Origin: JBMNOI01 sp050942995
GTDB lineage: Bacteria; Chloroflexota; Anaerolineae; UBA1429
Reading direction: 5' to 3'
DNA: 27,941 nucleotides
Assembly (NCBI GenBank): GCA_050942995.1
Contig: JBMNOI010000044.1
Location: 1-27,941, forward strand
Positions 1 to 5,319 of this stretch are shown in pieces (positions within the stretch are counted from its first letter, which is position 1; every line of letters starts with the position of its first letter). The translations under genes and the position numbers were made by a program. Under the pieces are notes generated by a model. The model saw nothing but the letters and a program-made list of their open reading frames with translations. It was not told the origin of the DNA and made no database searches.

Positions 1-459
1 CACTCGCCCCCTTCGTTCAGTGTCAACACCACGCCGGCCGACGTAATCGCCGTGATGGCCAGCCACACCCGCCGACCGATGGCCTCTCGAAACACCAGCG
101 CCGCCAGCAGCGTTGTCGCCCCCCCCCTCAAAAGTCAGCAACAACGATGCCGTCGCGGCGGGGGTAACGCGCAGGCTGAAAAGCAGCACGATGGGGGCGG
201 CCACACCTCCGGCCATCACCGCACCGATAAGCCAGGGCAGGTCGCGCCGATCCAGCGGCGCCTCGGTAGTCGGGCCACCATTGAGGCGTCGCATCGCCTG
301 TGTGGTCAGCAGCCCCAGGCCGCTGCCCAGATAGAGCAGCGCCGAAAGGGGCACGGGTTCGATCTCGCCCAGAAGCAGCTTGGCCGCCGGCGTACTGGCG
401 CCGAAAAGCAGCGCTGCCAGCAGCGCCTGGATCATGGGGCGAACGGGCCTGCGAGACAT
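1..459 (-). pseudogene. DMT/EamA-family permease, partial at window edge, frameshifted
   Basis: Read on the minus strand from the ATG at 459, the protein begins MSRRPVRPMIQALLAALLFG and continues with hydrophobic segments typical of the EamA half-repeat (about residues 10-30, 38-52, 75-92 and 98-112). After the segment ending LLLTFEGG, near position 127, the frame must shift by one base to keep the family-like sequence (ATTLLAALVFREAIGRR). The shift falls in a run of nine C on the plus strand (119-127); eight would keep one frame. The family exports small metabolites or drugs across the inner membrane; the substrate cannot be told here. Only about half of a normal 280-300 aa protein is in the window. 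No good ribosome site precedes 459, so the start is uncertain. It lies 90 bases after the hydrolase gene and behind a strong hairpin. It may be a real disrupted gene, a phase-variable one, or a sequencing error. Confidence 0.72.
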
Positions 460-490
460 GGAAAAACACGCCTTTCGTTCGCAAACAGCA

Positions 491-532
491 GAGCCGCCCG
501 AGGCACGTCGTCGATGATGCCTCGGGCGGCTC
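491..532 (-). terminator. Strong hairpin after the hydrolase gene
   Basis: A perfect 15-bp inverted repeat (491-505 with 518-532, arm GAGCCGCCCGAGGCA) with a 12-base loop lies just past the hydrolase stop at 549 on the minus strand. The bases following it are only moderately T-rich (TGCTGTTTGC), so termination may be partial and some transcripts could enter the permease. Confidence 0.7.
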
Positions 533-548
533 CGGATCGATCTGGTCT

Positions 549-1397
549 CTATGCGCTGTAGCAGTAAGAGAGGAACTCGGTAATGGCCGCCATAAAGCCG
601 TCATAGGCCTCACGGCGCACATTGTGCCCCGCCTCGGGCAGGTGCACCACGCGCACATCGCGCCCCACCGACTGAATCTCGGCAGCCACCTCTTCCGTCA
701 CCCCGCCTCCCTTGGCCGGGTCGGCCCGAATGATCAGGATGGGGCAGCGGATGGCGCGCACCAGGTCCTGCCATGGCTTGCCCCCATCGCCGAACTGCAG
801 GCCGCCGGAGGCGCGGAACTGTAGTTTGGAATCGGCCCAGGGCCCCAGCTCATCCTCGTGCCATGTGGGGCTCTGCTGGCGGCAGATCTCGATCAGCTCC
901 TCCCGCGTCTTGCCCCTGAGCTGCTCCACCCAGCCGGTGGCCTGTCTGAGGCGCTGCGCGCGCTCTTCTTCCGTCATGTTGCGGAACCGGTTGGGAGGAG
1001 CGCCGAACCCGGCATCTTCCAGCGCCACGCCGCGCAACAGGTCGGGATGGCGGGCCGCCATCATCCCCACCATGCCGCCCCCCATTGAATGTCCGATGGC
1101 GACGGGATGGTCGAGTTCCAGCGCCTCAATGACGCCGGCCACATCGTCGGCCATGGCCTCGCGCACCAGTCCCTCCGACGGCAACTCGGAGAGGCCGTGC
1201 CCGCGCGCATCGGGCATCACCACGTCATAGTCGGCCTCCAGAACGCGGGCCACCCGCGTCCAGCACAGGCCGCTATCGGTAAAGCCATGGCACAGCACCA
1301 CAGCCGGCTTCTTGCCCCAGGTCGAAGGGTCGCCGGTACGATAGTAATGGATGCGGATCCCGTTCGCGATGACGTCTCCAGAACACCATTCTGCCAT
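549..1397 (-). CDS. Alpha/beta-hydrolase fold protein (paralogue 1)
   Basis: This 282-aa protein is an alpha/beta hydrolase. The oxyanion-loop HG motif is in VVLCHGFTDSG, the nucleophile elbow is GHSMGG with Ser104, the acid is probably Asp226 (RADPAKGG), and the catalytic His is His258 (EAGHNVRRE). The start at 1397 is set by GAGGAG seven bases upstream; the longer open frame has no comparable site. It begins MAEWCSGDVIANGIRIHYYR, almost the same as the neighbour at 2304, so the two are tandem paralogues. They sit 85 bases apart behind a MarR-type gene and are probably co-transcribed. Ester or lactone hydrolysis, or C-C bond cleavage, are the usual reactions of such soluble proteins. The substrate is not visible from sequence, and haloalkane dehalogenase is unlikely because the nucleophile is Ser. 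Confidence 0.88.
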   Translation of the reverse strand: MAEWCSGDVIANGIRIHYYRTGDPSTWGKKPAVVLCHGFTDSGLCWTRVARVLEADYDVVMPDARGHGLSELPSEGLVREAMADDVAGVIEALELDHPVAIGHSMGGGMVGMMAARHPDLLRGVALEDAGFGAPPNRFRNMTEEERAQRLRQATGWVEQLRGKTREELIEICRQQSPTWHEDELGPWADSKLQFRASGGLQFGDGGKPWQDLVRAIRCPILIIRADPAKGGGVTEEVAAEIQSVGRDVRVVHLPEAGHNVRREAYDGFMAAITEFLSYCYSA

Positions 1398-1482
1398 GAT
1401 GTGTCTCCTCGTCGAGTGTGTATATTCCTTACGTCCGCCATTTACAGGGAACGCCCCTGCAAACAGGGTGGACGCCCACCCC

Positions 1483-2304
1483 CTACTGCGCGTGCTGTGC
1501 CAGAAACTCTTTGACCGCCGCCATAAAGCCGTCATAGGCCTCGCGACGCACATTGTGCCCCGCCTCGGGCAGGTTCACGACCTGCAATCCGGACCATAGC
1601 GACTGCGCCTCGGCGGCCATCTCGGGCGTGATGATGCCCCCTTTGGTCGGGTCGGCCGTGATCAACAGGCCCGGGCAGTCGATCCGATTCACCAATCCCT
1701 GCCACGGCTGACGCTGGCTCAGGTAGAGCTTGGCCACATTCGGACTGAGCTGTTGCTTCGACCGGGCCCACGGTTCCAATTCGGCGTCAGACCAGCCGGG
1801 ACTCTGCTCCCGCCCGGCAGCGATGAGCTCCTCGGGGCTCTTGTTGCGGTTGGCCACCAGCGCCTCCAATCCGCGACGCAGCCGCTCATCGCGTTCATCC
1901 TGTGACTGGGGTGCGGGGGTCGTGCGCCATCCCGGGTCCTCCAGGATGACACAGCGGAACAGGCCCGGATTATCGGCCGCCGTCAGGGTCGAGACGAATC
2001 CCCCCATCGAATGCCCCATCACTGCCGGCTGCTCCAGCCCCAGCGCGTCGATCAGGCCTACCAGATCACGACTCATGTTCTCGGTCGTATAGCCCTCCTC
2101 CGGTGCCTCGGAAAGACCGTGCCCGCGGGCATCGATCATGACGATGTCATAATCCGCCTCCAGCACACGGGCTACCGGCGTCCAGCACAGGCCGTTGTCC
2201 GAAAAGCCGTGGCACAATACGAGGGGCGGCTTATCCCCGCCGGTACGGTAATAGTGCATACGAATGCCGTTGGTGATGACGTCGCCCGAATACCACTCTG
2301 CCAT
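1483..2304 (-). CDS. Alpha/beta hydrolase (paralogue 2) from internal start
   Basis: This is the hydrolase made alone from the internal ATG at 2304, 273 aa. The start is supported by AAGGAG eight bases upstream and by exact alignment of the first residues (MAEWYSGDVITNGIRMHYYR) with the paralogue starting at 1397. The catalytic residues are Ser99 in GHSMGG and His250 in EAGHNVRRE; the acid is probably the Asp in TADPTKGG. The last 25 residues match the paralogue almost perfectly, including at DNA level, although the middle of the protein has diverged strongly. It shares the reading frame of the upstream MarR domain with no stop between, so it is either independently initiated or the C-terminal half of a fusion. 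The substrate is unknown. Confidence 0.82.
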   Translation of the reverse strand: MAEWYSGDVITNGIRMHYYRTGGDKPPLVLCHGFSDNGLCWTPVARVLEADYDIVMIDARGHGLSEAPEEGYTTENMSRDLVGLIDALGLEQPAVMGHSMGGFVSTLTAADNPGLFRCVILEDPGWRTTPAPQSQDERDERLRRGLEALVANRNKSPEELIAAGREQSPGWSDAELEPWARSKQQLSPNVAKLYLSQRQPWQGLVNRIDCPGLLITADPTKGGIITPEMAAEAQSLWSGLQVVNLPEAGHNVRREAYDGFMAAVKEFLAQHAQ

Positions 2305-2838
2305 GGGTGTCTCCTTATTGTTGTGATGTGAGCGCGGAATCTGTCCGGCCGGGCCGTTACCCTGCCGGGATGCCACCCGCTGGACGTTCAACCACTCCTC
2401 AAAGAGCGAATAAGTTCGCAGATTGTCCCGTATCTGCGCCAGCCCCTGGATCATTCGGGATCGTTCCTGCAAAGGAATGCCGGCGTAGGCCGTCCGCATC
2501 AGCCGCCGGGAGATGCGCTCGAACTGGGGCTTGAGAGAATATCCTCGTTCGGTTAGCGAGACGAATATGCGCCGCCTGTCGTCGGGACAGCGCTCTCGCC
2601 GAACGTAACCCAGCTCCTCCAGGCGCGCAACCAGCGACGTGACGGTGGATTTGTCACGACAGACTCGCACGGCCAGATCTTGCATATAGATCCGGTCTTG
2701 CTGAAATAGCGCCTGAAGCACCTCGCCATGGATGGGCATCAGCTGGTCGTGGCCACAGCGCCGCAAATCCTCCTGCAGAAACGCGTTGGCCGCCTCGCTC
2801 ACCCGAACAGCGAGCGCAATCACTTGATCTTCTCTCAT
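1483..2838 (-). CDS. MarR-family repressor in frame with alpha/beta hydrolase (fusion)
   Basis: One open frame of 451 aa joins two domains. Residues 1-150 are a MarR-type winged helix: the recognition helix is around RDKSTVTSLVARLEELGYV (61-79) and the wing around ERCPDDRRRIFVSLT (82-96). Residues 151-178 are a polar linker rich in Gly, Pro, His and Asn. Residues 179-451 are an alpha/beta hydrolase with GHSMGG (Ser277 in fusion numbering). The start at 2838 follows AAGGGAAGG; an in-frame ATG at 2889 lies upstream of the predicted transcript start and is rejected. MarR proteins are normally about 140-160 aa and separate. The hydrolase part has its own Shine-Dalgarno and ATG, so the cell may make both a fusion and a free enzyme. 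A substrate or product of the hydrolases is the natural candidate ligand for the MarR domain; that is inference. Confidence 0.8.
   Translation of the reverse strand: MREDQVIALAVRVSEAANAFLQEDLRRCGHDQLMPIHGEVLQALFQQDRIYMQDLAVRVCRDKSTVTSLVARLEELGYVRRERCPDDRRRIFVSLTERGYSLKPQFERISRRLMRTAYAGIPLQERSRMIQGLAQIRDNLRTYSLFEEWLNVQRVASRQGNGPAGQIPRSHHNNKETPMAEWYSGDVITNGIRMHYYRTGGDKPPLVLCHGFSDNGLCWTPVARVLEADYDIVMIDARGHGLSEAPEEGYTTENMSRDLVGLIDALGLEQPAVMGHSMGGFVSTLTAADNPGLFRCVILEDPGWRTTPAPQSQDERDERLRRGLEALVANRNKSPEELIAAGREQSPGWSDAELEPWARSKQQLSPNVAKLYLSQRQPWQGLVNRIDCPGLLITADPTKGGIITPEMAAEAQSLWSGLQVVNLPEAGHNVRREAYDGFMAAVKEFLAQHAQ
2302..2316 (-). promoter_or_regulatory. Internal ribosome site and start for the hydrolase inside the MarR frame
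   Basis: On the minus strand AAGGAG (2311-2316) precedes ATG (2302-2304) by six to eight bases, inside the open MarR frame. A TAA overlaps this site (AATAAGG) but in another frame, so it does not stop the MarR reading. Confidence 0.75.
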
Positions 2839-2855
2839 CGCCTTCCCTTGCAAGA

Positions 2856-2870
2856 ACAGGTCACACCTGT
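2856..2870. promoter_or_regulatory. Perfect palindromic operator, probably for the MarR protein
   Basis: ACAGGTCACACCTGT is a perfect 6-3-6 inverted repeat directly downstream of the predicted -10 box and 18 bases before the MarR start. MarR dimers commonly bind such 15-18-bp palindromes to repress their own operon. A second, imperfect palindrome (TTTGATATCCAA, 2878-2889) lies in the promoter spacer. Confidence 0.72.
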
Positions 2871-2899
2871 CTTTTAGTTTGATATCCAACGATTGTCAA
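2871..2899 (-). promoter_or_regulatory. Promoter of the marR-hydrolase operon
   Basis: A minus-strand -35 TTGACA (2894-2899) and -10 TAAAAG (2871-2876) are separated by 17 bases. The palindrome at 2856-2870 abuts the -10 and would cover the transcript start, which suits autorepression. Confidence 0.65.
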
Positions 2900-2922
2900 G
2901 CAAGACAGCAGGTTGTGGGAGC

Positions 2923-2958
2923 AAAAAAGGGAGGCGAACATGGGCTCGTCCGTCTCCC
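2923..2958 (-). terminator. Terminator after the GH4 gene
   Basis: On the minus strand GGGAG (2954-2958) pairs with CTCCC (2929-2933), with further CGA/TCG pairing inside, followed at once by six T. It lies 23 bases past the GH4 stop. The stem is short, so it is only moderately supported. Confidence 0.5.
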
Positions 2959-2980
2959 GCGTCTATGTCTATCGGCTCGG

Positions 2981-4372
2981 TTACAGGTCGAATCCCGGCA
3001 GATACTCTTTCGTGGCCTCGAGCATCTCAGAGAACATGGCCCGAGCACGATCGATGGGCAGATGAGTCAGGGGGTCGCCAAACACAGCCTGAAAGGCCAG
3101 ATCGGCGTCGCGGGTCAACGCCGCCTCGACGATCATCTCCTGATGGCGCACGTGTGGCTCGATCAGATCCAGCACCCCCTCGGGTAGATAGCCGGCCGCC
3201 AGCGGGCGCACGCTATCCCGGGAAAAGTGGGCGTTGGTCTCGACCACCACATCAGCCGACAGATCGGGCATCTGCCCGATATTGGGCAGGTTGCAGTTGG
3301 TCACCATATCGCCCAGACCCAGCAGGGCACACATCTGCGCGACCCCCTCCTCACCGGAGGGCTTGAGGGTGACTGACTCGTCGCCGGCCATAATGGCACG
3401 GGTCTGCGCCGGCGCCTCCTCCCAACGCGCATAGCGGTAAGACATGGGCGTGAGGGAAAATCCGTAGCGATAGGCGGTTTCCTCGTCGATCAAAAAGCCG
3501 GGCACAAACTCGGCCAGGTGCCGGTCGCCCGCCGCCGGCAGAATACCGTACCACTGCATGAGATGGTACTTGACCTGGTGGGCGCAGGCGAAATAGTCTT
3601 CCCAAGAGAGAACCTCTTCTCGGCTGTAGGGGCGCATCACCCCCTCCTGAGCCATGTGATGACGTACCAGGTCGAGCAGATCGTGCCCGTCATAGTCGGC
3701 ACGGTCGATCCAGGTAAAGTGGTTGATCCCCAGCACGTTGACGGCGATCTCGCGCCGGTCGGGCGCGGGCACCTCCAGGTAGCGCTCCACCAGCTCGGCC
3801 AGCAGCGCCTGAGTGCCAAATACCTCATGGCAGCAACCAAAGACATTGAGTCCGGGCTCGACCCGTGTGAGAGTGCGGGTGCAGATGGTCATGGGATTGG
3901 TATAGTTGATCACCCAGGCGTCGGGGCACAGCTCGGCGATACGTCGGGCAAAATCCTCATAGATGAGGGCCGCCCGCAGACCGCGCACCAACCCCGGCGC
4001 GCCGACCGTATCGCCCACAGGATAGATCAACCCATAGCGGGCGGGAATGCCCAGATCCCGCTCCATGGCCTGCAGCGGCCCCGGCTGAACGGAACAGATG
4101 ACAAAGTCGGCGCCGCGCAGCGCCTCCTCGATGGTGGGCACGGCATGATAGCGCCACTCGGATACCGCCTCGGGCCGCGTCTGCACCCACTCGCCCAATT
4201 CGGCGTTCAGCCGCGCGGCTTCCAGATTGATGTCATACAGGTACACATCGCCGCTCAGCAGGGGGCACAGGGCCAGATCCTGCATCAGCATGCGGGCCCA
4301 ACCCCGGCTGCCCCCACCCAGATAGGCGATCTTGAGTCGAGCCGATCCCTCACCCTTCATCGTTTGCGCCAT
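2981..4372 (-). CDS. Glycoside hydrolase family 4, predicted alpha-galacturonidase
   Basis: This 463-aa protein is a GH4 enzyme, a family that uses NAD and a divalent metal for a redox-elimination mechanism. The Rossmann motif is GGGSRG (residues 19-24) after a short N-terminal tail. Metal and substrate residues are C181-H182-E183-V184 and N217-H218 (VLGINHF). Within GH4 the tetrapeptide at the Cys separates specificities, and CHEV is the one reported for alpha-galacturonidases of the LplD type; other GH4 classes carry CNVP, CDMP, CHSV or CHGx. The predicted role is cytoplasmic release of galacturonic acid from oligogalacturonides. The start at 4372 follows GGAGGGAGGGC; an upstream in-frame ATG lacks a site. 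It lies 39 bases after the small membrane-protein gene and is probably co-transcribed with it. No transporter or pectin lyase is adjacent, so the substrate rests on the motif alone. Confidence 0.87.
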   Translation of the reverse strand: MAQTMKGEGSARLKIAYLGGGSRGWARMLMQDLALCPLLSGDVYLYDINLEAARLNAELGEWVQTRPEAVSEWRYHAVPTIEEALRGADFVICSVQPGPLQAMERDLGIPARYGLIYPVGDTVGAPGLVRGLRAALIYEDFARRIAELCPDAWVINYTNPMTICTRTLTRVEPGLNVFGCCHEVFGTQALLAELVERYLEVPAPDRREIAVNVLGINHFTWIDRADYDGHDLLDLVRHHMAQEGVMRPYSREEVLSWEDYFACAHQVKYHLMQWYGILPAAGDRHLAEFVPGFLIDEETAYRYGFSLTPMSYRYARWEEAPAQTRAIMAGDESVTLKPSGEEGVAQMCALLGLGDMVTNCNLPNIGQMPDLSADVVVETNAHFSRDSVRPLAAGYLPEGVLDLIEPHVRHQEMIVEAALTRDADLAFQAVFGDPLTHLPIDRARAMFSEMLEATKEYLPGFDL

Positions 4373-4411
4373 GCCCTCCCTCCACATCGTAATGTTTTGT
4401 CACGATATCCC

Positions 4412-4711
4412 TCAGGAACTCGCCTGACGGCCATGTGACGGTTGGAACAGGCGAACGGCGCGATCCACTCCAAACGCCAGAATGAGTGGGATAACGACGC
4501 TCGCCGGTGAGTACCGGGTGCCGGACGCCCCATAGGGCATGTTCACCTTGAGCAGATCGATGCCCAGGCCATATCCGGCAACCTGCTCGATTAGGAATAG
4601 AATAACGAAAATCGACAGGGCTCTGCGATACGTCCCCCTCCTGATCCAGAAAAAGCTGACGGCCAACACGCTGGCGATCGAGAGGAAGGAAAAGATCGAA
4701 TGATCTGTCAT
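4412..4711 (-). CDS. Small membrane protein, function unknown
   Basis: This 99-aa protein begins MTDHSIFSFLSIASVLAVSF and has about three hydrophobic stretches (residues 5-22, 29-50 and 65-82) with a short basic turn (RRGTYRRA) and a polar tail. I do not recognise the family. The gene is supported by GGAGGTGAC just before the ATG and by a good promoter upstream. It lies 39 bases ahead of the GH4 gene on the same strand, which suggests one transcript, but nothing in the sequence links it to sugar uptake. The Pro and Gly content of the middle segment (GIDLLKVNMPYGASGTRYSP) hints at an exposed loop. Confidence 0.7.
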   Translation of the reverse strand: MTDHSIFSFLSIASVLAVSFFWIRRGTYRRALSIFVILFLIEQVAGYGLGIDLLKVNMPYGASGTRYSPASVVIPLILAFGVDRAVRLFQPSHGRQASS

Positions 4712-4740
4712 GTCACCTCCGTAAGCATCAGATTGCGCTC

Positions 4741-4769
4741 ATCATACCCGTTTTGGCGGCTCTCACCAA
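4741..4769 (-). promoter_or_regulatory. Promoter for the small membrane protein and GH4 genes
   Basis: A minus-strand -35 TTGGTG (4764-4769) and -10 TATGAT (4741-4746) are separated by 17 bases, ending 30 bases before the start at 4711. Confidence 0.6.
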
Positions 4770-4789
4770 GCAAAGACGCAAAACGACAG

Positions 4790-4810
4790 GGGCGCCGGAC
4801 AAGCGCACCC
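4790..4810 (-). terminator. Possible terminator after the YtxH-like gene
   Basis: On the minus strand GGGTGCGC pairs with GCGCCCC (one bulged base) around a seven-base loop, followed by a T-containing stretch (CTGTCGTTTTG). It is 58 bases past the stop at 4868, so support is modest. Confidence 0.4.
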
Positions 4811-4867
4811 TGCCGTTGTTCAACATCGGTCTCTTCGTATTCGATTCGGCCCAGGAGCCGGTAGGGA

Positions 4868-5095
4868 TCAGCGGGTAAAATCTGCGTTCAGGTCGACGGT
4901 GCTGTCCAGCGCCCCTATGATCTCATCGCGCACGCGATCGGCCGCCTCCTCAGCCCGGTCACGCAATTCGATGGCCTTTTCGCCCAACGAATCTAGCGTC
5001 TCTCGACCCGACTGGGGAGCAGAGAGGATGCCCAGCACCCAACCGACCGCTCCTCCCACGGCGAAACCGACCAGGAACGTCATTGTCTTGCTCAT
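4868..5095 (-). CDS. YtxH-like general stress/envelope protein
   Basis: This 75-aa protein begins MSKTMTFLVGFAVGGAVGWV. A Gly-rich membrane helix (about residues 5-24) is followed by the short motif LSAPQSGRETLD and then a charged amphipathic helix (EKAIELRDRAEEAADRV). This is the YtxH (PF12732) layout: a membrane anchor plus a cytoplasmic helical tail. Relatives in Firmicutes belong to general-stress regulons; no enzymatic role is known. The start at 5095 is set by AAGGAG eight bases upstream. It has its own promoter, and its amphipathic tail resembles the proteins of the 12971-14927 operon. Confidence 0.8.
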   Translation of the reverse strand: MSKTMTFLVGFAVGGAVGWVLGILSAPQSGRETLDSLGEKAIELRDRAEEAADRVRDEIIGALDSTVDLNADFTR

Positions 5096-5135
5096 ACCTG
5101 TGCTCCTTCTGTGGCCTCGTATTGCCAGCAACCCC

Positions 5136-5164
5136 AGTATAGATAAAAATATGGACCATGTCTA
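5136..5164 (-). promoter_or_regulatory. Promoter of the YtxH-like gene
   Basis: A minus-strand -35 TAGACA (5159-5164) and -10 TATACT (5136-5141), one mismatch each from consensus, are separated by 17 bases. They lie about 40 bases before the start at 5095. Confidence 0.65.
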
Positions 5165-5256
5165 TAGTTGAGACACAGCAACGGCCGCCAAGGTTGCAGT
5201 CAACACACAAAAAACGGGCATTTTCGCCCCTATGACGATCTCGGCCCGGATGCACA

Positions 5257-5284
5257 CGGGGCGCCCCTGTACAAGGGCGCCCCG
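5257..5284 (-). terminator. GC-rich hairpin after valS
   Basis: A perfect 10-bp inverted repeat (CGGGGCGCCC with GGGCGCCCCG) and an 8-base loop lie 36 bases beyond the valS stop. No T-run follows on the minus strand, so it may stabilise the 3' end or end transcription with help. Confidence 0.55.
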
Positions 5285-5319
5285 CATCGCTTATCTATCA
5301 CCGGTCAAGCATTCCAACC

